Assembly (NCBI GenBank): GCA_003158295.1
Contig: PMIP01000080.1
Location: forward strand, 3,187-53,131
Source: Chloroflexota bacterium
Lineage (GTDB): Bacteria > Chloroflexota > Limnocylindria > Limnocylindrales > CSP1-4
Direction of reading: 5' to 3'
Length of the DNA stretch: 49,945 nt
Below, in pieces: positions 16,883 through 24,249 of the stretch (position 1 is the first letter of the stretch; the number at the start of each line of letters is the position of its first letter). The notes beneath the pieces are model-generated. The model worked only from the letters and a program-made list of their open reading frames with translations. It ran no database searches and was not told the origin of the DNA. The position numbers were made by a program, and so were the translations under genes.

Positions 16883-17082
16883 CAGCCGAGGCTCCGCAAC
16901 TGCAGCCACTCACCGGGCGTGGTCCGGCCGGAAAGCTCCGTGTCCCACCGATCGCCGAGTTCGGGCATCTCCGATTCGTCGACCCAGCCAAGGAGACCGG
17001 CATAGCGCTCCGTCCGCTCGTGTATCTCGTGCTGGCGGCGGCCGTAGGTCCGGCGGCGGCTGGCCTGGTGTCGCTTGCTCAT
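16882..17082 (-). CDS. small basic protein of unknown function in the dcw operon
   Basis: This 66-aa ORF starts with MSKRHQASRRRTYGRRQHEIHERTER and ends in an acidic/neutral half (DESEMPELGDRWDTEL). I do not recognise a family. It looks real because AAAGGAGG lies six bases before the ATG, the best Shine-Dalgarno sequence in the operon, and because its stop codon overlaps the start of the FtsL-like gene as TGATG. The strong site may serve to load ribosomes for the weakly initiated FtsL-like gene. The basic N-terminus could contact RNA or the membrane surface, but that is speculation. Confidence 0.7.
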   Translation of the reverse strand: MSKRHQASRRRTYGRRQHEIHERTERYAGLLGWVDESEMPELGDRWDTELSGRTTPGEWLQLRSLG

Positions 17083-17106
17083 CGGTTCCTCCTTTCTCGA
17101 TCGGGT

Positions 17107-18126
17107 CTAGGCGGCGACGCGCTCGGCAACCCGGAGACGGGCACTGCGAGAGCGTGGATTGGTGCGGATTTCCTCTGCGCTCGGCGTGCGCGACTTGCCG
17201 AGAGACCGGAGCGCCGGCTGGTGGCCGCAGACGCACACCGGCACCTCCGGCGGGCAGATGCAGCCGCGCTGCTCGGCGGCGATGAAGCGCTTCACGATGC
17301 GGTCCTCGAGGGAGTGGTAACTGAGCACCACCAGACGCCCGCCCGGCCGCAGCAACACGAGCGAGGCCGCGAGCCCGGCCTCGAGAGCGGCCAGCTCGTC
17401 GTTCACGGCGATCCGGAGGGCCTGGAAGACGCGCGTCGCCGGGTGCACACGTCTGCCTTTGGGCGTGGGCACAGCCCGCTCCACCAGCGCCGCCAGCTGC
17501 TCCGCCGTTTCCACGGGAGAGTGGCGTCGCGTCTCGACGATCGTGCGGGCGATGCGTCCGGCAAACGGCTCCTCGCCGAACCGCCGGAAGAGGGCCGCGA
17601 GCTCGCCTGCCTCCAATGTCGATAGCAGGTCGGCGGCCGGCCGGCCGCGGCTGGTGTCGAAGCGCATGTCCAGGCGCCCGCCGGCCCGGAAGCCGAAGCC
17701 GCGCTCCACGTCGGCAAGCTGGTAGCTCGAGAGGCCCAGGTCCAGGAGCAGCCCGTCCACCTCACGGAATCCGGCGGCCAGCGCCACGACGGCCAGCTGG
17801 GCGAAGTTCGCCTGCCGCAGGACGACGCGATCGCCGAAACGAGCCAGACGCCGGGCACTCCTGGCGATGGCGGCCGGGTCGGCATCGAGGCCGAGGAGGC
17901 GGCCATCGGGCGAGGACGCGTCGAGGATCCGCTCGGCGTGGCCGGCTCCACCGAGGGTGGCGTCGAGCTGGAGGCTGCCAGGACGCGGGGCGAGTGTCTC
18001 GACGACCTCGCCTGCCATCACCGGCAGGTGCCCTACCTCCCGTTCGGCGCCCCCCTCGAGAGAGCCGGCCGCTGCCACGTCACCGGCCGCCAACTCGAGC
18101 GGATCGCGTGATTCCTTGTCGCTCAT
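17107..18126 (-). CDS. rsmH: 16S rRNA (cytosine1402-N4)-methyltransferase RsmH (MraW)
   Basis: RsmH methylates N4 of C1402 in the 16S rRNA decoding centre using S-adenosylmethionine. The 339-aa product has the family start HLPVMAGEVVETLAP, the SAM motif LDATLGGAGHAERIL, GLDADPAAIARSARRL, the signature DGLLLDLGLSSYQLADVERGFGFR, RRVHPATRVFQALRIAVNDEL and the C-terminal VLSYHSLEDRIVKRF. A CxCPPExPVCVCG cysteine cluster (GCICPPEVPVCVCG) before the C-terminus is common in this family. About 30 acidic/Ala residues precede the domain. It is the second gene of the dcw operon, one base after mraZ. Confidence 0.97.
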   Translation of the reverse strand: MSDKESRDPLELAAGDVAAAGSLEGGAEREVGHLPVMAGEVVETLAPRPGSLQLDATLGGAGHAERILDASSPDGRLLGLDADPAAIARSARRLARFGDRVVLRQANFAQLAVVALAAGFREVDGLLLDLGLSSYQLADVERGFGFRAGGRLDMRFDTSRGRPAADLLSTLEAGELAALFRRFGEEPFAGRIARTIVETRRHSPVETAEQLAALVERAVPTPKGRRVHPATRVFQALRIAVNDELAALEAGLAASLVLLRPGGRLVVLSYHSLEDRIVKRFIAAEQRGCICPPEVPVCVCGHQPALRSLGKSRTPSAEEIRTNPRSRSARLRVAERVAA

Positions 18127-18127
18127 G

Positions 18128-18556
18128 TCAAATGACCAACCCGGACATCTGGGCGGCCAGGTCGCGGGGCGAATCCACCGGCTGCTGGGATTCCGCCCAA
18201 CGCTCCGGATTCCAGACCTCGACGTGGTCCCGCTGGCCGACGACCAGCGCCTCGCTCCCGAGGCCGGCCCACTCCCGGATCGATGCGGGCAGGACGACTC
18301 GGCCCTGAGCGTCGGTCTCGAGATCGAAGGCGTTGGAGAAGATGAAGCGCGAGAGTCTTCGGGCGTTGTCGTTGGCCAGTGGCAGGGCCGCGAGCTTGGC
18401 GGCTAACTCGTCGAAGGAGTCGCGCGTGAAGATGGCCGCGCAACCGTCCATCCAGTTGGCAAGGACGGCACCCTCGTCGAGCTGCAGGCGGAACTTGGCC
18501 GGTATTGCCACCCGGCCCTTCGCGTCTACAGTGTGTGTGTACCTGCCCCGGAACAT
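18128..18556 (-). CDS. mraZ: transcriptional regulator MraZ
   Basis: MraZ is a ring-forming regulator with two AbrB-like SpoVT half-domains that binds repeated boxes in its own promoter. The 142-aa protein begins MFRGRYTHTVDAKGRVAIPAKFR and has the second half-domain NAFDLETDAQGRVVLPASIREWAGL. The ORF-track start at 18685 lies inside the promoter; ATG at 18556 gives the family N-terminus. The site before it is weak (GGAAGAG, 12 bases away). It heads the dcw operon and is preceded by a matching MraZ operator. Confidence 0.96.
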   Translation of the reverse strand: MFRGRYTHTVDAKGRVAIPAKFRLQLDEGAVLANWMDGCAAIFTRDSFDELAAKLAALPLANDNARRLSRFIFSNAFDLETDAQGRVVLPASIREWAGLGSEALVVGQRDHVEVWNPERWAESQQPVDSPRDLAAQMSGLVI

Positions 18557-18647
18557 AGGACCGTCGCTCTTCCGTTTCAATCTAGTGGCGGCTATCGCCG
18601 CCGCGGAGACGTATCTCCGACTCTGGCGCCGCTGGCAGCGTGGAATC

Positions 18648-18672
18648 ACCACGATTCCCCACTGAGTGCCAC
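18648..18672 (-). promoter_or_regulatory. MraZ operator: three GTGGN boxes, 10-bp period
   Basis: Read on the minus strand, GTGGC-ACTCA-GTGGG-GAATC-GTGGT places three GTGGN boxes at 18672, 18662 and 18652, each separated by five bases. Repeated TGGG/GTGG boxes on a ten-base period are the known binding pattern of MraZ. The array lies just downstream of the predicted -10 box, so bound MraZ would block the start of dcw transcription. Confidence 0.85.
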
Positions 18673-18680
18673 CGAGATGG

Positions 18681-18708
18681 ATCATACACCCACTTGTGTG
18701 ACCGTCAA
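18681..18708 (-). promoter_or_regulatory. dcw operon promoter (TTGACG-N16-TATGAT)
   Basis: The minus strand shows TTGACG (18708-18703), 16 bases, then TATGAT (18686-18681), close to the sigma-70/SigA consensus. Predicted initiation falls near 18674, immediately before the MraZ boxes, leaving an mRNA leader of about 118 bases before mraZ. Confidence 0.8.
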
Positions 18709-18836
18709 CGGAGGTTCATGGGAATCTCGGCCACCGATCCACCAGCGCATCAACCCCTGGAGCGGGCGAGTCGAGGCTCGCGGGAACCTCAACGGCGAGC
18801 CGTCAGCCGCCGCGCACATGAGAGAGGGAAGATCAG

Positions 18837-19154
18837 ATGATGATCCTGGCCATCGAGCGACCCATCCCGAGCGTCGCAGACGCCCAGTTCACGCCCGAAC
18901 TGGCAGCCGCCGAGGCGCGTCGGGCGTGGGAGCTACACCAGGCCGGCACGTTCCGGGATCTCTACTTCCGAGCCGACCAATCGTCCGCCGTACTCGTGCT
19001 GGAGTGCGGCGACGTGGCCGAGGCCCGCCAGATCCTCGCTTCGCTGCCGCTGGTAGCCCATGGCCTTACCGAGTTCGAGGTCCTGCCGCTGCGTAGCTAC
19101 CCTGGCTTCGAGCGGCTCTTCGCGCCGGGCGCCGTTTCTAGCGAGCGCCGGTAA
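18837..19154 (+). CDS. muconolactone-isomerase-like (dimeric alpha/beta barrel) small protein
   Basis: The 105-aa product starts ILAIERPIPSV, continues with AAAEARRAWELHQAGTFRDLYFRADQSSAVLVLECGDVAEARQILASLPLV and ends in a FEVLPLRSYPGFERLF segment. This is the pattern of the YciI/muconolactone-isomerase-like ferredoxin fold, a family mostly of unknown substrate; a role in muconolactone chemistry is not implied, as no aromatic-degradation genes are nearby. A purine-rich GAGAGGGAAGATC lies before the tandem ATGATG at 18837. It is divergent from the dcw operon, with a 280-bp shared upstream region, and its stop overlaps the convergent hemerythrin-like gene by 17 bases. Confidence 0.75.
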   Translation: MMILAIERPIPSVADAQFTPELAAAEARRAWELHQAGTFRDLYFRADQSSAVLVLECGDVAEARQILASLPLVAHGLTEFEVLPLRSYPGFERLFAPGAVSSERR

Positions 19155-19542
19155 GGCAGGGCAGCTCCGTCGCGGACGGGCCCGGGATGTAGCGCGCGAC
19201 CCAGGCGGAGAGCCGGCAAGCGAGATCCTCGGCGAGTCTCGGGCTGGCGCCGTCGCGTTCGAACGACAGCCGGAAGCTGGCCATGATCTTGATCAGCTCG
19301 GCGCGGGAGCTGCCGGTCCACTCGAGAGCCGGGCAGGAGCCGCGGAGCCGGCAGTCCTCCTCCTGTGAGAAGTGCCGGACGGAGAAGTCCCCGAAGTCGC
19401 GAAGCGCGCGTTCAACGACAGAGCGCTCGCTTCCGGTCTCGATCGTCGCGACCAGGACGTCGGCCCGCTCTACAAGGGCACGTCGCTGCGCGTCAAGCAG
19501 CGGGGCGCCGGTCTCCATGCTCGGCTGCCACCCGATCGACAT
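19138..19542 (-). CDS. hemerythrin-fold protein with degraded iron site
   Basis: The 134-aa protein follows the bacteriohemerythrin layout: MSIGWQPSMETGAPLLDAQRRALVERADVL, then FGDFSVRHFSQEEDCRLRG, a third helix EWTGSSRAELIKIMASF, and a final LACRLSAWVARYI. Canonical proteins bind a di-iron centre with five His, one Glu and one Asp. Here only the His and Glu of HFSQE remain. The first His (QH) is Arg, the HxxxH pair of helix 3 is missing and the last His (normally HI) is Tyr. Oxygen binding is therefore unlikely; it may be a structural or sensory relic. AAGGAG precedes the ATG. Fold assignment is by pattern only. Confidence 0.7.
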   Translation of the reverse strand: MSIGWQPSMETGAPLLDAQRRALVERADVLVATIETGSERSVVERALRDFGDFSVRHFSQEEDCRLRGSCPALEWTGSSRAELIKIMASFRLSFERDGASPRLAEDLACRLSAWVARYIPGPSATELPCLTGAR

Positions 19543-19778
19543 CCCGTAGCTCCTTCATCATGACCGGCCTGCGACCTGCGCCCTGCCCTCTCGGCGAAGG
19601 CGGAGCGGCTACCCCGTATCAGGCCGCGACCAGCTCCTAGCGGCCAGTGCCATTCGACCCACCAATACGTGACCGGCTCGCTGCGAGTTACGCCGACCGG
19701 GTAGGTTGACATACCACCCCATCGCGTTCGCCTGTGCTCGTGTGGCCGCCCCGCGGGCGCGGCCATTCAGGTGCCGCC

Positions 19779-20912
19779 TTACCTCGTCGGTGGCGGAATC
19801 TTCAGCTTGTCGCCCGGGCTGATGGCATCGGAGCTGCCCAGCGACGGATTCATCTGGTGAATCTTGGCGACTGTGACACCGAAGAAACTGGCGATGTTGG
19901 GGAGGGTGTCCGCCACCGCGGATCCGTTTTGGCCCGCCCCTCTGACCGTGTAGACGTAGCAGCTGGGCTGATCGGAGCACGGCACGACCAGGCTCATGCG
20001 GGAGGCGGTGGCGCCGGGAGGCCACGAGCTGGTCGGGGCGGGCGTGGGGGTCGGGGCGGGCGTGGGGGTCGGGGCGGGCGTGGGGGTCGGGGCGGGCGTG
20101 GGGGTGCGCAGCGGGGTCGCGGAAGCTGCCGGCGTGGGGGATGGGCTCGGCGACGGCGTGCCAGTCGGGGCGGGCGTAGCGGTCGCAGACGGCGAGGGCG
20201 GCACGACCACAGCCACCTGGCTCGCACGGTTGGGGCCGCCGAACGGCAGCACGCCGAGGATCGGACCGGTCAGCAGTATCCCCAGCGCCGCGACCACGAG
20301 GACGATCGCGGCGACGGTCATTACCGGAAAGGCTGCCTTCTTGTCTTGCACGGCCGCGGACGCGGTGCCCTCGTTCGCCAGCAGCGTGCCCCTCACGTAA
20401 CGCGGGCAGCTGACGTGGACTCGCTGCAAGCACACCAGCTCCTGCTGACGCAGCGAGAGCGGCAACGGATCGCCGAAGGCGGCGCAGCGGTGCGTCGGCA
20501 CGGCCGTTTCCTGGGCGTCCGCCAGCCGGCCGTCCGCGCCGACATTGCGGAGGAAGTGGCAGCGTATCGGCCCGGGTGCGGAGGGGGTCGGGTCGGACCA
20601 CGGCCTGAATCGAGGCCCAAGGTCGAGCGATTCCTCCGCGCTGCCGGGAGGAACGACGGGCTGCGTTCCGAGCGCGGTCCCGGGCGGGCTCGCGAGGGGA
20701 ACGGCGGGCTGCGTTCCGGGCACGGTCCCAGGCGTCAGGCCACGATCGCTGGAGCCGCCGCCGATGAGATCCCCGGAGATGCCAGACTCGTCGCCCTCAT
20801 CGGGCGGCAGATCTCGGCCGGCGCGAGCGCGTCCGAACCTGGTCTGCTCCTCTTCGGGCGGTGTCCGGCCCCCCGTCTCGTCCCTACGTTCCGAGCCTTC
20901 GCCTGCCTCCAC
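19779..20912 (-). CDS. membrane-anchored LysM protein with cytoplasmic cysteine module
   Basis: About 377 aa. An acidic, disordered N-terminal region (residues 1-125) leads into a cysteine module: RCHFLR, then HRCAAFGDPLPLSLRQQELVC and VSCPRYVRG. One membrane helix follows (VMTVAAIVLVVAALGILLTGPILGVL). Outside lies a Pro/Ala/Thr linker with four APTPTP hexapeptides, and at the end a LysM domain (SCYVYTVRGAGQNGSAVADTLPNIASFFGVTVAKIHQMNP...GDKLKIPP) that should bind peptidoglycan. The cysteine module would thus be cytoplasmic and could hold Zn or an Fe-S cluster; no function is known to me. The ORF track uses TTG at 20927; GTG at 20912 has AGGAG five bases upstream and is preferred. Confidence 0.75.
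   Translation of the reverse strand: MEAGEGSERRDETGGRTPPEEEQTRFGRARAGRDLPPDEGDESGISGDLIGGGSSDRGLTPGTVPGTQPAVPLASPPGTALGTQPVVPPGSAEESLDLGPRFRPWSDPTPSAPGPIRCHFLRNVGADGRLADAQETAVPTHRCAAFGDPLPLSLRQQELVCLQRVHVSCPRYVRGTLLANEGTASAAVQDKKAAFPVMTVAAIVLVVAALGILLTGPILGVLPFGGPNRASQVAVVVPPSPSATATPAPTGTPSPSPSPTPAASATPLRTPTPAPTPTPAPTPTPAPTPTPAPTSSWPPGATASRMSLVVPCSDQPSCYVYTVRGAGQNGSAVADTLPNIASFFGVTVAKIHQMNPSLGSSDAISPGDKLKIPPPTR
20033..20105. repeat. 18-bp tandem repeat in the LysM-protein linker
   Basis: Four near-perfect copies of GTCGGGGCGGGCGTGGGG follow each other and encode APTPTP hexapeptides in the extracellular linker of the LysM protein. The in-frame period allows length variation without frame loss. 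Confidence 0.85.
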
Positions 20913-21049
20913 GACGTCTCCTGCCAAAAGACTACGCCCGGCAGGTACAGCCAGGCAGCCGATGTCGCGGAGTCTAGTACCTTTCGAGGGTTGCCGTCCC
21001 CTTGGTCTCGGTGGTAGCCTCCCGGCTCTCGGAGGTCATTTCCCGTCCG

Positions 21050-21292
21050 ATGGCACTTCTTCAGTCTGTCACCGACCTACCGCCGCTGGCCGCGGCCTCG
21101 AACGCGGCGCGGATACGGCGTTGCACCTTCCGCCGCTTGAGTCGAGTCGCCGCGAGCACCGATTCCGGATACGAGGTCAGCTGCCTGTACCCCGACAGGC
21201 GAGTGCCGCTGCCGCTCGGGGCCATGGATTCGAGCCTCGAGATCTGCCAGGCCTGCACGGCCAGCCACATCTTCCGACCGGACGAGGACTGA
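21050..21292 (+). CDS. small four-cysteine protein of unknown function
   Basis: The 80-aa form (MALLQSVTDLPPL...) holds RRCTFRR, SGYEVSCLYPDRRVPLPLG and ICQACTASHIFRPDED. Four cysteines, including a CxxC, suggest a metal site. The residues before and after the cysteines resemble the cysteine module of the divergent LysM protein (CxFxR, then C, PLPL, C, C). The ORF-track start is TTG at 21002; ATG at 21050 is used here but neither has a close ribosome site. The gene is divergent from the LysM gene and converges on rnpB. I do not recognise a named family. Confidence 0.55.
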   Translation: MALLQSVTDLPPLAAASNAARIRRCTFRRLSRVAASTDSGYEVSCLYPDRRVPLPLGAMDSSLEICQACTASHIFRPDED

Positions 21293-21412
21293 AGCCGCCT
21301 CGGCGCTTCAGCCAGGCGGTTCTCGGCGCTTCAGCCGATTCTCCGGCAAGCCACAGCCAAACGGCAGCCACACGGCAGCCACGCGGCGGCTCGGCGCTCC
21401 GACTTCAGGGTT

Positions 21413-21787
21413 GGCGGCGAGCCGGCCTGTAAGCCGAGTTCTGTACCGCGACTTGCGTCGCGGCGACGATCATCCATCTCTGGCCGCCGGTTGCCCGACG
21501 GCTCAAGCGGCCGACCCGAGGACTGGGCAGCGCGACCTCTTCCGCTCGGAAGCCCGGTTGCCCGGACCTCCGAACCGCGTCCTCCTATTTGGCCTTGCTC
21601 CGGGTAGAGTTTGCCGCGTTTCACCAACCGCGCTCGGGTTGCCCCGGGCCCGGCTACGTCTCTGTGGCACTGGTCCTCGCCTCGCGGCGGACGGGCGTTA
21701 CCCGCTACCCTGCGCTGAGGAGCTCGGACTTTCCTCGCGCCATCGGCTTTCGCCTAGGGCGCGCGATCATCCGGCCGACTCGCCGAG
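21413..21787 (-). ncRNA. rnpB: RNase P RNA (bacterial type A-like)
   Basis: The minus strand contains the hallmark RNase P RNA segments in order: GAGGAAAGTCCGAGCTCC near the 5' end, CAGGGTAGCGGGTAACGCCCG, AGTGCCACAGAGACG, GTGAAACGCGGCAAAC, and ACAGAACTCGGCTTACAGGCC near the 3' end, where the first and last form the P4 pseudoknot. The ends pair as a 12-bp P1 helix, GGCGAGTCGGCC (21784-21773) with GGCCGGCTCGCC (21427-21416), including one G-U pair. This fixes the ends to within a few bases. It is the catalytic RNA that trims tRNA 5' leaders. The ORFs shown here in the track are artefacts of this gene. Confidence 0.95.
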
Positions 21788-21852
21788 GCGGGATTGTAGT
21801 CCAGTCTCGTGTTCGCGCCAAACCGGGACGCGCTCCGGCGCCGGAGGACAAG

Positions 21853-22428
21853 ATGGACTGTGACCTTGAAGTCACCTCGGGCGGAGGCCCGATCCGGGTC
21901 CGGCGCGCACTTCCGGCCGATGCGCGGGCAATCGCGGAGGTGGCCGTCCGTGGCTGGCAGACGGCCTACCGCGGCTTGATGCCGGACGATTTCCTGGCCC
22001 GGCTCTCTGTGACCGGGCGCGAGGCGGCGTGGCGAGAGATGCTCGATCGCGACGTCGACGGCGTCCTCCCCGCCTGGCTCGCGGAACGCGACGGCCGGGC
22101 GGTGGGCTTCGCGAGCAGCGGCCCGCCTCGGGACCAGGACGTGCCACTTCCCAGCGCGGAGCTCTACGCCATCTACATCCTCACGGAAGAGCGGCGCAGC
22201 GGCATCGGCCGCCTGCTCCTGCAGACAACCGCGGCGCACTGGCGCGAACGCGGTGCCACCGAGCTCGTACTCTGGGTGCTGGAGGGCAACGCCCCGGCCC
22301 GTGGCTTCTACGAGGCGACGGGCTGGCGGCCGGACGGCGCTCGGCAGCAGCTTGAGATCGCCCGCACCAGCCTGACCGAAATCCGCTATCGCCTGGCGCT
22401 GGCCGCCCCACTGCCAGGCTCGTTGTAG
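21853..22428 (+). CDS. GNAT family N-acetyltransferase
   Basis: The 191-aa product begins its domain with IRVRRALPADARAIAEVAVRGWQTAYRGLMPDDFLARLS, has AEERDGRAVGFASSGP-type strands, the acetyl-CoA-binding loop IYILTEERRSGIGRLLLQ (R/QxxGxG/A form) and the C-terminal ELVLWVLEGNAPARGFYEATGWRPDG. The YRG segment near the start is typical of GNAT subfamilies of unknown substrate. The ORF-track start at 21589 lies inside rnpB; ATG at 21853 has GGAGG five bases upstream. Substrate cannot be inferred. Confidence 0.9.
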   Translation: MDCDLEVTSGGGPIRVRRALPADARAIAEVAVRGWQTAYRGLMPDDFLARLSVTGREAAWREMLDRDVDGVLPAWLAERDGRAVGFASSGPPRDQDVPLPSAELYAIYILTEERRSGIGRLLLQTTAAHWRERGATELVLWVLEGNAPARGFYEATGWRPDGARQQLEIARTSLTEIRYRLALAAPLPGSL

Positions 22429-22481
22429 GATTTGTGTCCGCCGGCGTATCGGGCGCGGGCATGCCAAGCCTGGAGCGGACA

Positions 22482-23309
22482 ATGGTTGGGAAGGGCAAGA
22501 AGGGCGCTTTTCGGGACCTTCTGGGCGTGGAGCCGGGTGAGAAGGTCGACCTCGCCCGCTTCGACTGTGGCGCGACATTCGGTCGCCAGAAAGACGAAGC
22601 CGAGACCACGCTGGCCGCGAACCTCGCCCGCCTGACGAGTCTTCAGGAGCGCATCTACGCCGAGGCAAAGCACGCCGTTCTCATCGTCCTCCAGGGAATC
22701 GACGCCGCCGGCAAGGACGGCACCATCTCGGTCATCGCCGGGGCGTTCAACCCCCAGGGCACGCCGGTCACGTCGTTCAAGGTCCCCACGCCGGAGGAGC
22801 TGGCCCACGATTTCCTGTGGCGCGTCCACGCCGCCGTGCCGGGCAAAGGCGAGATCGGGATCTTCAACCGCAGCCACTACGAGCAGGTCCTCATCGTCCG
22901 CGTCCACAACCTGGAGCCCGAGGCGCGCTGGAGGAACCACTACCGCGAGATCCGGGATTGGGAGCGGATGCTCACCGACGAGGGGATGACGATCCTCAAG
23001 TTCTTCCTGGCCATCGACAAGGAAGAGCAGCGAACTCGCTTCCAGGATAGGATCGACGACCCGACCAAGCGATGGAAGTTCAAGATGGCCGACATCGCCG
23101 AGCGCAAGTTCTGGGACGACTACACGGCCGCCTTCGAGGAGATGCTTTCGGAGACGAGCACCGACTACGCTCCCTGGCACCTGGTTCCGTCGAATCGCAA
23201 CTGGCTGCGCAACGTGGCCGTGAGCGAGATCGTTGCCGACGCACTGGACGAGCTGAATCCCCAGTATCCGGAGGCCGAACCGGGCGTCGAAGGTCTGAAG
23301 GTCCAGTAA
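22482..23309 (+). CDS. ppk2: polyphosphate kinase 2 family protein
   Basis: PPK2 enzymes transfer phosphate between polyphosphate and nucleotides (AMP, ADP or GDP according to class). The protein (275 aa from ATG 22482) has Walker A VLQGIDAAGKDGTISVI, the lid/Walker B region IGIFNRSHYEQVLIVRVHNLEP, LTDEGMTILKFFLAIDKEEQRTRFQDR, and YAPWHLVPSNRNWLRNVAVSEIVADALDEL. It is a single-domain form. The class (nucleotide monophosphate or diphosphate preference) cannot be fixed by eye. GTG at 22434 and ATG at 22461 are other possible starts; 22482 is chosen because GGAG lies six bases upstream. It converges on the band-7 gene. Confidence 0.92.
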   Translation: MVGKGKKGAFRDLLGVEPGEKVDLARFDCGATFGRQKDEAETTLAANLARLTSLQERIYAEAKHAVLIVLQGIDAAGKDGTISVIAGAFNPQGTPVTSFKVPTPEELAHDFLWRVHAAVPGKGEIGIFNRSHYEQVLIVRVHNLEPEARWRNHYREIRDWERMLTDEGMTILKFFLAIDKEEQRTRFQDRIDDPTKRWKFKMADIAERKFWDDYTAAFEEMLSETSTDYAPWHLVPSNRNWLRNVAVSEIVADALDELNPQYPEAEPGVEGLKVQ

Positions 23310-23331
23310 CGCCTCGGGTCGGACGGACGAG

Positions 23332-24141
23332 TCAGCCTTCCGCCGCGCCCTGGTCCCGCTTGGAGGTCTTGCGGCCGCCCGGTCTCAGAGGCAGGGCGGT
23401 GGTTGCGGCGGGCATGCCAAGGACCACGGTATTGCCGGAAGAATCGCCGAGCGCTTGCAGTACGCGCAGCTGCATCAGATTTGGGTTGTCGTCGAGCAGT
23501 CGCGCCGCGTTGGCGAGATTGCGCAACGCCGCATTCTCGCCGCGTGCCCTTTCGAGCGCAGCCAGGCCCTCCTGCCTGGCTGTCACCACCTGCGCGAACG
23601 TCTCCTTCAGATGACCCGGGAACATCAGGTCCTTGATGCTGGCCTCCAGGAGGCGAAGTCCCAGGGCCTCAGCGCGCGGCCGCCCGAGTTCCATGAGGCG
23701 CTCCGACAGCTGAACTCTGGTGGAGAGCAGCGCCTCGATTTCGACCGAGCCAACAACCTCTCGGGCCGCGAGCTGCAACCCGCTGTAGAGGGCGCCGTTG
23801 AAGTCAACCGCGCCGTTCACGGCCAGGGCCGGGTCGGCGATCTCGTAGTTGGCTGCGAGGCTGACCTTGAGTGAGACCCCGTCCGAGCTCAGGAGTTCCT
23901 GGCCGGCAATCGTAATGAAGCGCGGGCGGACGTCGATTCGTGTGATGGTCGTTCCGCGTGAGAAGACCCAGTACCGGCCGGGCCCGAGGACGCCGCGGAA
24001 TCTCCCGTTCTCGTAGCGAAGCCCGCGCTGATGCTCGAATACGACAACCGGCCGCAGAGCCAGTCTGAGGAACGAGATCGCGACGAGCAGAGTCAGTCCG
24101 AGGACCAACGCCAGGGCCTGGAGAAAGTCGGTCGTATCCAC
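23332..24141 (-). CDS. SPFH/band-7 (slipin-type) membrane protein
   Basis: This 269-aa protein has one N-terminal membrane segment (LQALALVLGLTLLVAISFLRLAL), then a band-7 domain: VVVFEHQRGLRYENGRFRGVLGPGRYWVFSRGTTITRIDVRPRF, SSDGVSLKVSLAANYEI and a helical part EALLSTRVQLSERLMELGRPRAEALGLRLLEASIKDLMFPGHLKETFAQVVTARQEGLAALERARGENAALR. Such proteins oligomerise at membrane microdomains. The C-terminal LRVLQALGDSSGNTVVLGMP matches slipin-like ends. GTG start at 24141 with GGGAG upstream. A structured tRNA-like element lies about 110 bases upstream on the same strand. Confidence 0.9.
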   Translation of the reverse strand: MDTTDFLQALALVLGLTLLVAISFLRLALRPVVVFEHQRGLRYENGRFRGVLGPGRYWVFSRGTTITRIDVRPRFITIAGQELLSSDGVSLKVSLAANYEIADPALAVNGAVDFNGALYSGLQLAAREVVGSVEIEALLSTRVQLSERLMELGRPRAEALGLRLLEASIKDLMFPGHLKETFAQVVTARQEGLAALERARGENAALRNLANAARLLDDNPNLMQLRVLQALGDSSGNTVVLGMPAATTALPLRPGGRKTSKRDQGAAEG

Positions 24142-24249
24142 CCCCGCTCTCCCTTCCTGCTAGATGGCCCTGCCCGGGGGACCCCGAGACTCCGGCGGAG
24201 GTCTTAGCCTGCAGGGCCGTAGTCTCGTTGCGTTACCGCCGGCCCCCGG

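Noticed and set aside
21299-21343. Short direct repeat CTCGGCGCTTCAGCC downstream of rnpB
   Set aside because: Two copies and nearby GGCAGCCAC repeats are visible, but they are short and may only be remnants of local duplication near the transcript end.
21331-21863. Protein-coding ORFs on both strands at 21.3-21.85 kb
   Set aside because: The interval is explained by the RNase P RNA gene with its P1 and P4 elements.
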